Shown: positions 11,848 to 22,238, counted from the first letter of the stretch. The stretch: DNA of 64,000 nucleotides from Zasmidium citrigriseum (GCA_002786025.1 NHNW01000037.1:310001-374000); one strand, 5' to 3'. Translations and numbers: made by a program. Notes: generated from the sequence alone by a model not told the origin.

Positions 11848-12552
11848 ATGAAACAATCCAAAGAACCTCCAGCCACACCCTACGACGACAGCCTCGTCGA
11901 ATTTAGCAAGACAACCTCTCCCTGCAAACTCTGCGAGCAACAACTCTCTTCCTTACAAGACCGCCCCCTCCACTGGCGCTCATGTCCAAACCAAGGCCGC
12001 CAAACCGTCGGCGCTCGAAAGTCCATCTACATGCACGAAAGCAACATGGCCGAAAGCGAGTTCAACAAGCTCAAGGAACATTACTCCGACAGAGCAGTCA
12101 ACAATGCTGGCCGCAAGTTCTTCTGGATGATGCAGGCCATGGAAATGCTCGGCGAGAAGAAGTATCGCAGCCTGCTTGAAACGTATGGCTACGCTGTGGC
12201 GACGTCGAAACTCGATCGGGATATTCTTGATGTCATGATTTCTCGATTGACGGTCTCGGGCAACACACTACCTGTCGTCATGGCTATGGAAGATGCATTG
12301 GGGTATGAAAGTGACAGGGGAACGCTTTTGAAGAATAACCTTACGACGAGGGTGGATCTTTTGGCGAATTGGAAGAAGTACGAGATTGAGTGTTTGAAAG
12401 ACTATCTTGATGAGGGGAAGAGCTTCTTGTGGATCTTTCATGAGTTTAGTGATTGGGGTCGTGTGAAGAAGGATGCTTTGCCGGGGAGGACGAGGGAGGC
12501 TGTGGCTGTTTGGTTGTTTAAGTTGACGAAGGTGGGTGATAGGGGTCTTTAG
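11848..12552 (+). CDS. unnamed C2HC-finger protein, copy B of a tandem pair
   Basis: Single exon, 234 aa, one residue shorter than its upstream paralogue and on the same strand 253 bp downstream. The cysteines and histidine sit at exactly the same residue numbers (C26, C29, H42, C46). Matching blocks are KFFWMMQAMEMLGEKK, the SGNTLPVV/EDALGYESDRGTL block, WKKYEIECLK and AVAVWLFKLTK. Between the blocks the two copies have diverged strongly, so the duplication is old or fast evolving. Function unknown. Confidence 0.8.
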   Translation: MKQSKEPPATPYDDSLVEFSKTTSPCKLCEQQLSSLQDRPLHWRSCPNQGRQTVGARKSIYMHESNMAESEFNKLKEHYSDRAVNNAGRKFFWMMQAMEMLGEKKYRSLLETYGYAVATSKLDRDILDVMISRLTVSGNTLPVVMAMEDALGYESDRGTLLKNNLTTRVDLLANWKKYEIECLKDYLDEGKSFLWIFHEFSDWGRVKKDALPGRTREAVAVWLFKLTKVGDRGL

Positions 12553-12702
12553 ATGGTCGAGATGTGAAACTTGAATTGATCAAGAGATACTGAATTCAAT
12601 TCTTTGCTGAAAGCATTGTTTCGTCTGGGTCGATTACATAAATCAGAACGCTACATCTACACGCCACGCTAACATCAAGGAACTACTGAGACCATGGTCA
12701 TT

Positions 12703-13227
12703 CTAATACACATACCGACTCTCCCCCATCGCAGCCTTTGCCGACCAGTTCTCCGCCCGCTCACGATACTTCTCCGCCTTCCTAGCCGCCTTCTCAGCCT
12801 TCCTATCCTCCTTCTTCAACCTCCATTCCTCCCTCTCAGCAGCCTTCTCCTCCCTCCTAGACTTCCACTTGCTCACAAAAGCCTCAGTAGCACTCGTCAG
12901 CTCCGCACTGGGCTTCCTAGTCCCACGTGGAGTCATCTCAAAGAATTCCTCGTCGTCTGAGAGGTCTTCGCGACATTCGTTGAGTTGGGCCATGATGTGT
13001 GGGTCGAGTGGTAGGCTCCGGTGGACTTGCATTGGGGATTGGGAGATTGCGGCTTCGTAGCTTGGAGGGGCCATTGACTTTGTGTCTTTGGGGGAGATGG
13101 ATGAGATGCTCGATTTGGAGGAGGATGCTGAGAGTGTTGATGGTGCTCCGGTGGAGGATGATGTTCGTCGCATGGTTCGGCCTCGTCCACCGCAGGCTGT
13201 CGCTTGGCTCTTGCGGCTGCAGCACAT
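12703..13227 (-). CDS. hypothetical protein with PPxY motif and basic coiled coil
   Basis: A 174-aa frame. The N-terminal half is Ser/Thr-rich. It is followed by APPSYEAAI (a PPxY motif, a usual ligand of WW domains in Nedd4/Rsp5 ligases), an acidic DLSDDEEFFEMTP segment, and a C-terminal helix from about residue 115 rich in Lys/Arg/Glu (EEKAAEREEWRLKKEDRK). Codon pattern and composition favour this strand over the overlapping plus-strand frames. An upstream exon is possible because the frame stays open for about 20 codons before the ATG. No family recognised. Confidence 0.6.
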   Translation of the reverse strand: MCCSRKSQATACGGRGRTMRRTSSSTGAPSTLSASSSKSSISSISPKDTKSMAPPSYEAAISQSPMQVHRSLPLDPHIMAQLNECREDLSDDEEFFEMTPRGTRKPSAELTSATEAFVSKWKSRREEKAAEREEWRLKKEDRKAEKAARKAEKYRERAENWSAKAAMGESRYVY

Positions 13228-14047
13228 TCTTGGCGAATGTTTGATTGGTTCACTGATGTAGTCGATGTTTGAGAAGCGGAATGGTCAGGCTGTCTGTCTC
13301 GATGAGGCAAGGCTTGGAAATCGATCGGTCAACAACGTTGATGTTGGAGATTTTTGTAGTAGCTTTGAGATGCTGTTGGAATGCTTTGCTGCTGAGTAGA
13401 AATCATCCATGACTTCTCTCTGTATTATATGTCTGCCTGAAGCCAAGAAGTGGAAGACAACCATCCGTCTCAGTACGTACCTAGCTACCCGGGCCCTGCA
13501 TTGAGTTCGTCCGATCCATGATCCTGCCGCTCTGCGGCCGTAGCCACGTCGTCATCTCGCAATCACCTTCAGCTTTCGCAGTCCGCAATCCCTCCTATAC
13601 GCAACAACGAATCGAATCGTTTCTTCTTTCGCACGGAATCTTTCTCGCCGTCTGGGCCGAGAAAAGAAACGTCGCACAAGCGAGGCTATGTTGAATGCGA
13701 AGTGTCAGCGTCGTCGATTTAAGCTTCTTACACCTGGGATGAGCCAAGGGCCGGGGCCATGTAGGGCTCATGTTCTGCAGCAGATTGCATACCCAAGTGG
13801 TCGTCAATGCGAAGTTACCTTGGCGTACGCGTGGTTGTCAGCCCTTCTTGCGTGCGGCCCTACCTGCAGTCTACATCCGGGCAACGATCTGGTCTGCCCG
13901 CCTTAACTCCAGGAATCCTTTGGGTCTATACCATCCGATGTACGATGATGCGCATTGCTCGGCGGATGATGAAGCTCAAGGACTTCGTTTTCCCATTTCA
14001 TGTAATCAACACAGTGCGAACAAATCTCTTGACCCTGTTCCGGCGAA
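13228..14047. other. intergenic stretch between convergently and co-oriented minus-strand genes
   Basis: No supported gene. Plus-strand frames between 13688 and 14276 run into the last exon of the transporter and are shadows. Confidence 0.5.
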
Positions 14048-15901
14048 CTATGGCTCGCCGTTCATTTCGATGTGGTCAACATGTTCGCCAGAAGCAAACA
14101 TTGACGTGCCCTTCTCGACATCTCGGTCTTTCTCAATCTCTTCTATGGGTTTCAGGCTTTCCTGCACTGGCTGTGAGCGGCGAGTAAACTTCTTGAGGCC
14201 AGTGTTGCCATCTTTTGTGAAGAGGAAGTCGATCTCCTCCAACGTGAGGTTCGATGTTTCGGGATCTGGTACATAGGATTAGCAACTCGCACTTTGCCGC
14301 ACAGATCACCGAGCCAGAGGGGACTCACAGCAGAAGTACACCAATGGTATGAAGGAGAAGTTCAAGGCCATGAAGATAAGGTAACCCTTCCAATTCAGCT
14401 GGGAAGATTGGTCAGTAAGCACTCAAGGGAGCTACAAGATAGACTTACGTTGTTGATCAGGGTGGGAGTGATCATCACGACAACGAAGTTCTGCGAGATC
14501 GGTCAGCGGACATCGGCTTTATGAATGGCGTCTTCACTCACCCAAAGCCAGTTGGAAGAGATGCCGATTGCAGTTCCCTTCGCACGAGCATGCAGTGGCA
14601 GAATCTCCGGAACATAGACCCAAGGGATGCAATTTGCCGTTGCGCCGAAGATGAGCATGTACGTGAAGAAAAACGCAATACTTGCTTCTGCAGTCTTCTT
14701 CTGTGTGTCTTGCGGATACCCACCGCCAGGCCGACTGAAGCTCAAGAGGACAGAGATCATCATCATAGAGATGGCGAGTCCCAAAGATCCCCACATCATG
14801 GGCCTCCTTCGGCCGAGCTTGTCCAGGAAAAAGGTGGGTACCAAAGATCCCACGAAAAACATGCATTGGACTGCGCCGCCAATGAGTAGCGACAGGTTGT
14901 GGGAGAGCTTGACGTTCTCTTGCAGCGCAGATGGGACGAAGTAGCTAAAGATTATTAGCAGTTGGAAATGTCAAGGGTCGGGCGACTTACACGACGAGAT
15001 TGATACCACCCATCTGGTTCATGAACTGCATTCCGTAGGCCAAGAGGACTCTTCGCCCAGTCTGGACCTCATCCCGTTTGAAGATCTCTCGCCATCGGTA
15101 TTCGCCATGCTTCTTCTCAAGCTCAAGAGCCCCCAGGATGTCATCCTGCATCTTTTGCACCTTTGCGCCGGAGGAATCGCTATTCCATACATCGCAGATC
15201 ACCTCCAGGGCTTCCTCATTGCGGCCACGAGCGTACAGCCATCGAGGCGACTCCGGCAAGCCGAATACCAGTACGATTACGACAAGTGCGAAGATAATTT
15301 GGCAGGCGATCGGTAGTCGCCATGCGATTGGGCCGCCGACAAAAGACATGCCGTAGTCGAAGAAGTAGGAGATTACAATGCCGACTCCGACGAAGAGTGG
15401 CTCCGAAGAGACGAGTCGGCCACGCTTGTCTGCATCGCAAAGCTCGCTCTGGTACATGGGCACGGTAGAGGTTTCGATGCCTGTGCCGATGCCTGTCACA
15501 TATCTTGCGACCAGGATTTGAGGAACTGAGTAGGAGGTGGTCTGGAGAACAGCCCCAACGATCTACAAAGGTCAGTAAGCATGAGCAGTGTTTGTCTTCT
15601 CTTGCCTGCTTACGATCCAGCCCATGGCGATCCACATGCACAGTCTTCGCCCGAACTTCTCGCCCCAGATGAAGGTCAAGATGCATCCCGAAAATGCACC
15701 CAAGTTGTAAATGGAGACGATGATGCCCTCCAACCCACTGCCAGGATGTCCAAAGGTATCGAGCCAATCCGTATTTCCCACAATTCCAGAGAAGACACCT
15801 TGGTCATAGCCGAATAAGATGAAGGCCATCTGACAAGCCACCGTGATGGCGACTTGAAGTGTCCGGCCTCTGCCATACCAGTTCGTCTTGATGAGCGCCA
15901 T
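14048..15901 (-). CDS. MFS sugar (hexose-type) transporter
   Basis: Six exons on the minus strand (15901..15614, 15562..14991, 14944..14542, 14490..14449, 14398..14329, 14265..14048) give 530 aa, the usual size. The opening TM1 carries FGYDQGVFSGIV, and the exon 1/2 region has WGEKFGRRLC (the MFS GRR loop). Mid-protein there is VPMYQSELCDADKRGRLVS (PESPR follows as LPESPRWLYARGR), and in the second half FLDKLGRRRPMMWG and WVYVPEILPLHARAKG. The end is PETSNLTLEEIDFLF, the normal PETKG..LEE tail motif with an altered core. All are hallmarks of family 1 sugar porters at the plasma membrane. It is divergent from the FMN oxidase gene, with 867 bp between the two starts. Confidence 0.92.
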
Positions 15902-16768
15902 GGCCGGTAATACCTGCAGTTAGACAAGCGTGAAGAAAAGAAAGAAGAATGCCATGCACCAAACCTTGAAGATATAAGACCTATGCCAATTGCCCGCGGG
16001 CAATTAGGTCCATTGCAGCAATGATCAACATTTCGCCGCATGAGCGCGTGGCGTGCGTACCGAGTTGGCGGTTCTCGCTCGCGGCTGAATTGCACGCGAG
16101 AAGCGCGCGATCGGAGGAGATTTGAGTTGGGAGTTGGAGAAGCGCGGCGTGGGGATGCGGAGTGAAGATGCGGAGGCGCTTTCACCTGCCTCTTCTGCTG
16201 CGATGGAAATGTTACGCTGGCCAGCAGCCTTGTTGAGGAGGCCGACTCGGATGAGGTCTGCCGAAGGATGAGCGTTGAGGATTCGGCAGACTTGCCATGA
16301 AAGACGTTGTGTACATTTTCGACGCATGCCGTTTCATGTGATGGTGAGATGGGTTGTAAAAGACGCGAGAGGAGTTGGGAGTGTCGAACGAAAAGGAGGA
16401 GAAAGAGGAGCTGGTCAAAACAGCGCTAGTCCAGAATTGGCAGAAACAGTGGAGCCCGAGAGAGATGAAGCTGGATTGCCCTCGCATCATGGACCTTCAT
16501 GCTATAGAGAATTTCTTGCGAGTGTTCTGGCGAGACTGAATGTGTTCAAATCCTCTCATGAGGTCGGATATCCTCGCCCTTTGCATGTAAGCTGAGTGAT
16601 CACGGCCCCACTGCTCTGCTCCAGGTGGGCCTCGGCTCAAATCGGCTGAAGTGTAATCTTGACGACACCTCCTCGAAAACACCATCTCAGCATCAACCTT
16701 CCACAGCCTTTCATCTCAAGTAAGACCTTCGAGACATCTTCCGATCAGGCTGTGATATCACAAAGACC
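15902..16768. other. shared divergent promoter region
   Basis: 867 bp between the divergent transporter and FMN-oxidase starts, suggesting possible co-regulation. It contains an 18-bp perfect palindrome (15987-16004). No supported gene; minus-strand frames at 15676-16490 are Arg/Ser-rich shadows. Confidence 0.55.
15987..16004. promoter_or_regulatory. perfect 18-bp palindrome with CCCGCGGG core
   Basis: AATTGCCCGCGGGCAATT reads the same on both strands. It lies 86 bp upstream of the transporter ATG. Abutting inverted CCG/CGG triplets are the type of half-site bound by dimeric Zn2Cys6 regulators, so an operator is plausible but unproven. Confidence 0.4.
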
Positions 16769-18106
16769 ATGTCGACCAAATTAAGCCAAGCGCGGCACTG
16801 GAACCAGGACTGGGATGAGCCCGACCCGGAGGCACCATCGGCTTATCAACGGGACATCTATTCAGCCTTGTCCAAACCCATCTTTTCCACGAAGCCGTCG
16901 CAATGGGAGGCACTCGCGAGGGAGAAAGTACCGGCGGAGAACTTTGGCTACGTCTTCGGGTCTGCGAGTAGTGGGCAAACGTACCAAGCCAACCTCGAGG
17001 CTTTCGACAAGTACCGACTTCGGCCGAAGATGCTGGTCAATGCCACGAGGAGAGATTTTGGCGTCGAGTTGTTTGGGAAGAAGTATAAGAGTCCGATTCT
17101 GGTGGCTCCTGTTGGTGTGCAGAACATTATGCATCCGGATGCTGAGGAGGCGACCGCGAGGGCGTGTAAGAATCTGCAGGTTCCTATGATTCTGTCTACA
17201 GCGGCGACCAGGGATCTCGAGCAGGTGGCTAAGGCGAATGGGGATGGTGATCGGTGGTATCAGCTTTACTGGCCCAAGCCGCAGGAGGAAGCCATCACAG
17301 TCAGCTTGTTGAACCGCGCCAAGGCGAACGGGTATAAGGTCTTGGTCGTCACTCTGGATACATTTTCTTTGGCGTGGCGGCCGGAAGATCTGGATAGCTC
17401 GTATCTTCCTTTTATTTGGGGCGATGGGTGTCAGATTGGTCACAGCGACCCAGTCTTCAACGAGCGCTACGCCGAGATGCAGGCCGAGGATCAACGCTCC
17501 GTATCAGAGAAGATTGCAGAGGCATGGGATATGATCAAAAGGCCTGGTACTCCGTGGGGAGCTTTAAAAGTTCTTGCGAACGCACCGAAGTTGAAGAAGT
17601 CAAGAGCGTGGCTGGATGTGCTGAACTCTGGAACTTACCGAGATTGGGACCAACTCAAGATTCTGAAGAAGCTGTGGGACGGTCCAATCGTCTTGAAGGG
17701 CATTCAGACCGTGGAAGATGCACACAAAGCGATCGATCATGGGATGGATGGCATCGTTGTGTCGAACCACGGAGGTCGACAACTCGACGGAGCCATCGCT
17801 TCTCTGGACGCCCTGGCCGAGATTGGAGCGGACGAGAAAGTGAAACAGTCTGGTCTTACTGTACTCTTTGACAGTGGCATTCGGACTGGCGCCGATGTCT
17901 TGAAAGCGCTGGCATTGGGAGCCAAGGCGGTGCTCGTAGCGAGACCTTACATGTATGGTCTTGCGATCCGGGGTCAGGCTGGAGTGGAACATGTCTTGAA
18001 ATGTATCCTCGCTGATACGGACAATATGCTTGGTCAGCTTGGCAAGACTTCTGTGAAGGATGTTGGGAGGGATGATCTGCAGATTCGACGAGACTCGAAG
18101 TTGTAA
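16769..18106 (+). CDS. FMN-dependent 2-hydroxy-acid oxidase (lactate 2-monooxygenase-like)
   Basis: Single exon, 445 aa. It has the FMN-dependent alpha-hydroxy-acid dehydrogenase fold: KMLVNATRRDFGVELFGKK near the N-terminus, SPILVAPVGVQ, LSTAATRDLEQVAKANGDG, RWYQLYWPKPQE, a TIM-barrel Lys in GPIVLKGIQ, and the active-site signature SNHGGRQLDGA, whose His is the catalytic base and whose Arg binds the substrate carboxylate. DSGIRTGADVLKALALGAKAVLVARPY binds the FMN phosphate. There is no cytochrome b2 domain and no clear signal peptide, so it is a cytosolic oxidase or monooxygenase rather than mitochondrial L-lactate dehydrogenase. A short C-terminal tail ends SKL, the canonical peroxisomal PTS1 tripeptide, so peroxisomal import is likely. 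It is divergent from a sugar transporter. Confidence 0.9.
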   Translation: MSTKLSQARHWNQDWDEPDPEAPSAYQRDIYSALSKPIFSTKPSQWEALAREKVPAENFGYVFGSASSGQTYQANLEAFDKYRLRPKMLVNATRRDFGVELFGKKYKSPILVAPVGVQNIMHPDAEEATARACKNLQVPMILSTAATRDLEQVAKANGDGDRWYQLYWPKPQEEAITVSLLNRAKANGYKVLVVTLDTFSLAWRPEDLDSSYLPFIWGDGCQIGHSDPVFNERYAEMQAEDQRSVSEKIAEAWDMIKRPGTPWGALKVLANAPKLKKSRAWLDVLNSGTYRDWDQLKILKKLWDGPIVLKGIQTVEDAHKAIDHGMDGIVVSNHGGRQLDGAIASLDALAEIGADEKVKQSGLTVLFDSGIRTGADVLKALALGAKAVLVARPYMYGLAIRGQAGVEHVLKCILADTDNMLGQLGKTSVKDVGRDDLQIRRDSKL

Positions 18107-18403
18107 TCTCGCAATTGCCGAGACCATCGATCTGACACCGTTTCGGGGTCGATCATTGTCTTATCGGCTCCTGTACACCTACTCAGGAATAATCACGGAT
18201 CTACGATATATGCACAAGACTTCTACCGCTTGTCACTTTTATGTTGAAGCAATACTTTCACATTTCACTACTCCATCGACCCACGGGTTGCAGGCAATCC
18301 TCAAGAGAACGAATCGAAAGGTCATCACGAAACCGAAAAATAACTCCAGAAGGCGATCAGCCGCAGCTACGACAACATCTAGCACCAATCTCTTGTACTT
18401 GCC

Positions 18404-18652
18404 ATGGCCGGTCAAACTTCTTCCACATTTGCCATCTTTCAAGGAAAATGCCACCTCAAATGCGGCACATGTAATGGGATGCAACGAGGGACAAACTGCA
18501 AGTGCGCTTGCTGCAAACCTTGCTACTGCCTTGATCGACCCGGAAAGACGAATACTGGTGATGGATTGTCCTTGGAAGACAGACTCAAGGCAAGAGGAAG
18601 GGTGGCGGTCAAGAATGAATTCGGGCTGGTGATTGGCTATAAGGATGCATAG
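18404..18652 (+). CDS. small cysteine-rich (metallothionein-like) protein
   Basis: 82 aa, single exon, in a strong start context (TTGCCATGG). Nine cysteines crowd residues 16-42 in the pattern C-x3-C-x2-C-x8-C-x-C-x-C-C-x2-C-x-C, ending CKCACCKPCYC. CxC and CC clusters like this are typical of metal-thiolate proteins. The C-terminal half is charged and Cys-free. There is no signal peptide, so a cytosolic metal-binding role is more likely than a secreted effector. Could be a chance ORF, but the cysteine clustering makes that less likely. Confidence 0.5.
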   Translation: MAGQTSSTFAIFQGKCHLKCGTCNGMQRGTNCKCACCKPCYCLDRPGKTNTGDGLSLEDRLKARGRVAVKNEFGLVIGYKDA

Positions 18653-19063
18653 ACAGGAGTGCGTCGAATTCGGATAGCTGGCGGTTCGAACGCAAGAAGA
18701 TCTCTGCTCCCGTCAATGTCACTGCAAGCATCCATGATTTGTCTCATGCCTCATCTTGAGAAATTAGGTTGAGCAAGGTCTTCAGACATCTGGAGACAAT
18801 ACGGCCTTGGGTTGAAAGCTGTATGTCTTAGACGATGTACCAGCCAAAGTCTTCTAAACGCCGGATACAAAAGCTGAGCAACTCACGCTGTTTGGTCGTG
18901 GATCCTTCTCTTCCTACTCAACGTAGTCAACACAAGAATCATTTGACAGTCATCGCTTCAACGACCTTTTACCTCAACCCATATTCCACCTTACTTTGTT
19001 CACAAGCTCAGCCGTCAGAAATACCCCAGAGCTCGGTAGAAACGCCACACAACCCAGCCCATC
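18653..19063. other. intergenic stretch
   Basis: No gene seen; the last 150 bases are CA/CT-rich like a 5' leader for the next small ORF. Confidence 0.4.
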
Positions 19064-19282
19064 ATGTCTGACCAGAAGTCATCCAAAGACCAGCAGTCGA
19101 AGAACTCATGGAAACCTCAGCCAAAGCCCGAGGAATCCAGCAACAAATCAGAGCAGGGCACCACGGTCAGTTCAGAGCAGGCAAGAAAGATCGAGAACTA
19201 CCGAAAGATGCGCGAGAAGCTTGAAAAGTTGAAGGAGGATGCGGCGGATGAGGAGAAGCCGGATGAGGGTGGCAAAGCTTGA
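19064..19282 (+). CDS. small highly charged helical protein
   Basis: 72 aa, with ATG in good context (CCCATCATGTC) after a CA-rich leader. The first half is Ser/Lys/Gln-rich and disordered. Residues 42-62 (QARKIENYRKMREKLEKLKE) look like an amphipathic helix, followed by an acidic tail. No cysteine and no signal peptide. Not recognised; possibly a small nuclear or cytosolic protein. Confidence 0.45.
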   Translation: MSDQKSSKDQQSKNSWKPQPKPEESSNKSEQGTTVSSEQARKIENYRKMREKLEKLKEDAADEEKPDEGGKA

Positions 19283-20025
19283 TCAGTAGACGGGAGACTG
19301 AGAGTCTTCAGGGCGAGGGAGATTTGGAAGGTGAGGCATCAGAAGTCAGACTAAGGGCGTAGAGAAGGCTGCAGTGAGGAATGAGTCTGGATTGGCAATT
19401 GAGGGTGAGGATGCTTAGAAAAAGGCCAAGTCATTGATCAGATGAGTTCCTATTCGACCCAATTAAGAATACTTTGTTGTGATCAATATGTCGTGTTCAT
19501 TGGCTCCCTTGTCTTCCGCACGCACCATTTCTATCTCTCCCAGTGAGGGGGGCATACGCTGGACATCCACGAATGGACATGACTTGGTATCGGGCCCCCT
19601 GACACATTGATGAGGACAGTAGTATTCCGGAAGCGTAACGAGGTCGAAGGGAGTCTGTCTCTATATGGACTCGAGAAGAATCGCGAGTGATCTCGGACAA
19701 AGGGATTCGAGGTCTTGCTTCAGATCGAGACAATTGAGTCGAATGAAGCGTTGTCTGAATCAGTTTCGAGACCAGAAGATGCTGGTGCAGGATTGCGATG
19801 ATATAAGTACTGAGCATTCGATCAGCCCTTCCTGGTCGCCAGATAACAGCTTACACTCCCTTCCTCCTCTGCCCAAAGACCAAGACCGGATTGCAGGCAA
19901 TCCCACCACAAGACTGACCACCCGCCCAACTCAGCTACTCTCAGCCCTCGACTGACGATCCTCCCAGTTGATCAGACTGCAGGCAGTCTCAATTCCCCGC
20001 CCACACCGCCAACAATCTACTGGTT
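19283..20025. other. intergenic stretch
   Basis: Nothing recognisable. Short frames on both strands show no coding bias. Confidence 0.45.
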
Positions 20026-20238
20026 ATGCAACCCCAAAGCTGTGTGTTCTGCGGCAAAGTCGGCCCTCATGCATGCCCGTCCGGCAGGAGACCTCCTGTG
20101 TGCCTTCGATGTGGAGGCCCCACTGACATCCCGCCATGCAACTGTGCCAACGAGCCGTTGCGCAGAGTCTCGCCGCGGAGAGCATACTGTGCTCGGGGAC
20201 GGAAGGGGCCCTGTGAGAAATGGTGTGTTTGTATTTGA
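20026..20238 (+). CDS. small cysteine-rich protein with two CxxC pairs
   Basis: 70 aa. It begins MQPQSCVFCGKVGPHAC and continues with a VCLRCGG knuckle, then single and paired cysteines down to a C-terminal CVCI. The two CxxC pairs, with Cys/His between them, resemble a zinc ribbon. Neither a signal peptide nor a membrane segment is seen. An overlapping frame at 20042-20248 is weaker. Existence as a gene is tentative. Confidence 0.35.
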   Translation: MQPQSCVFCGKVGPHACPSGRRPPVCLRCGGPTDIPPCNCANEPLRRVSPRRAYCARGRKGPCEKWCVCI

Positions 20239-20782
20239 GCTGAACTGAAGGTTGACGTGAAGAGATGTTGTGGGCGTAGTGAAAGTTGAAATGATGGAAG
20301 GACGTAGGTGGGAATGACGGCTGAAATAAAGCCTCAAGTGGAAGGTTGGAATGAAGGTTGGAATGAATGGGAAAAAGGCTAAAGTGAAAGAGAACCTAGA
20401 GGAATCACGGTGGTGAGATGAAGTAGGAAGGTACAGGGAAGGATTGAATGGGAGGCCAATTTAAGGCGGAGTGCAAAGCTCAGGAGAAGGGGAACGGGCA
20501 GTCTCAACGACGACACACGAGGTTCAAGAGGATCAGGAGTCTGTTCGATACCATGAGCTGGATTCTCCAGACGGAGATACACACTGCTTGTAACCATCCC
20601 ACTTTCCAACCTTCGTGTGCATCCATCCCGATATCCGTCCAGCCCGGTTCCCCTTCATTCCATGTCCGATCCAAGCTTCTTGCTCACTCCCAGCTCATCA
20701 TTCCTTCCCATTGCGTCGAGTCAGTCGGCTTTGGTTGGTGATGTCTGCCGTTGGGTGGCGTCTGCTGTGTGTTCTTGTACCA
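20239..20782. other. intergenic stretch with short imperfect repeats
   Basis: Around 20339-20370 the unit GAAGGTTGGAATGAA occurs twice in tandem, with related GAAGGTTG-like words nearby. No gene supported. Confidence 0.4.
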
Positions 20783-21459
20783 TCATTTCTTGACAATCGT
20801 ATTGACCCTCTGGGGTTTATAGTCCTCAACTGTCTGAAGATCCACCCACACAATCTCGCAGTCGCAGAAGATGGATTCCGTGATGCATGAGCCCCCGACT
20901 CGAAGGGGCATCTGAACCACGCCCATTCGTAGGTCGCGTTCTGCATCGCCGACGAACTTCTTGTGTGCCGCGAGAAGGCAGGATTTGACGACTTTGATCC
21001 AGGCGCGGGCTATCTTCTGGTCGTAGTCGTCGCCGTCGATGTAGAGGCGGCGGAGCATGTGGCGGCGCTTGGGGCCCAGCTTGTCGAGAAACTCCATGGC
21101 GTGGCCTGGGTACTCGAGAGCGAAGGTGTTGGCGCCGTAGCTAGATGAGGTGTCAGTACCGTTGTGGTGAAGATGATGCCCAGGGGGGTGACTTACAAGA
21201 CTGGGAGGCACTCGGCGCGCAGCTGCTGGTTGGTACGAGCCAGGGGAGGCTCGCGGGCCCGGAAGGGCTTGTTGATGATCTTGAAGGGGCGGACGGGGTC
21301 CGCCTCCAGCAGGGCATACTCGTAGATGCGGTTGCGCAGTTCGGCGGGCAGGGCGAGGAGGCGGCACTGGAGTGAATCTTGTCAGCATAGCGCATTGATC
21401 TCGAAGAACGATCAACGTACCGAGCCGTCGCTGCTGCTGTTGGTGCTGTCGTCGGCCAT
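20783..21459 (-). CDS. LPxELRNxIY-type (2EXR/F-box-like) fungal protein, copy 1
   Basis: Three exons on the minus strand (21459..21421, 21366..21197, 21140..20783) give 188 aa. After a short Ser-rich start, exon 2 opens with CRLLALPAELRNRIYEYALLE. This is the hallmark short helical motif of a very large Dothideomycete family that resembles degenerate F-box or 2EXR domains. The rest carries RANQQLRAE-like and GANTFALEYP segments typical of the family. Usual members are uncharacterised. The next gene upstream on the same strand carries the same motif. Confidence 0.82.
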
Positions 21460-21674
21460 GGCGACGACGGGGAACGAGCAGCTTTCACAAGAAGTTGGCA
21501 CAAGTGAAAGCTCTTGATGGTGGCGAGGGGAAAGCCGCGCTGCTGGCCGCGTTTGCATGTGGACGGGGGCTCGTGCACATCACCGGCTCCAGCTCAAGCC
21601 TCCCAAGCCAGAGGGAGACCACTCTTCAAGCGTTAGGCGCTGCTCTTTCTGGAATCCAAGAGCTTCACACAACA

Positions 21675-22238
21675 TCAGCGAACGATCCTCTCGTTTAATC
21701 GAACTAACTCACAGTTCCATCGTTCCTCCAGAGCCTCGCCGAGCGCAAAAGGCACGTCCGTCCAAACCACCTGCTGATCCGGACTCACAACACACACCTT
21801 GACCTCAACGCCCTGCATGCCGCCCATCCACACCTTCACGACCTCCGCCTTGACCCGACTCAACGCCAACTGCGAATGATGATTCAACGCAAACCTCTGT
21901 CCCAACTGCAGCGGCAACGCCTCCTCAGATCGATTCCGACAATCCAAAAACGCCCTCTTGATCAGCTTGAACTGGTGCGCGTCCGGCAAGTAGTTCAAAT
22001 ATGCGAGCCACATCTTCAAGATCCACGGATCTTTGCTGACAATCTTCAACGCCGTGTAGTACATAATCAACGTCTCCTCATACGTCTGTCGACACGCAAA
22101 CACCATTCCCGGCGGTGCAGTCGCCCGCTCTCGATACTGCCGGTCAATCTCGAGTTCGCCATCCTCGAACGCATACGCATAGATCTGGTTTCGGAGTTCC
22201 GGAGGGAGACGCAGGAAAGGCGAGTTTTGAGGCATCAT
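21675..22238 (-). CDS. LPxELRNxIY-type (2EXR/F-box-like) fungal protein, copy 2
   Basis: 187 aa from the first of two adjacent ATGs (22238 or 22235). It contains FLRLPPELRNQIYAYAFEDGELEI and MVFACRQTYEETLIMYY, the two signature blocks of the family. The frame stays open further upstream and would add a hydrophobic 27-residue leader, but that looks like CT-rich 5' UTR. It lies 215 bp upstream of copy 1 on the same strand and has no intron, so the pair is co-oriented but differs in gene structure. Confidence 0.8.
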   Translation of the reverse strand: MMPQNSPFLRLPPELRNQIYAYAFEDGELEIDRQYRERATAPPGMVFACRQTYEETLIMYYTALKIVSKDPWILKMWLAYLNYLPDAHQFKLIKRAFLDCRNRSEEALPLQLGQRFALNHHSQLALSRVKAEVVKVWMGGMQGVEVKVCVVSPDQQVVWTDVPFALGEALEERWNCELVRLNERIVR

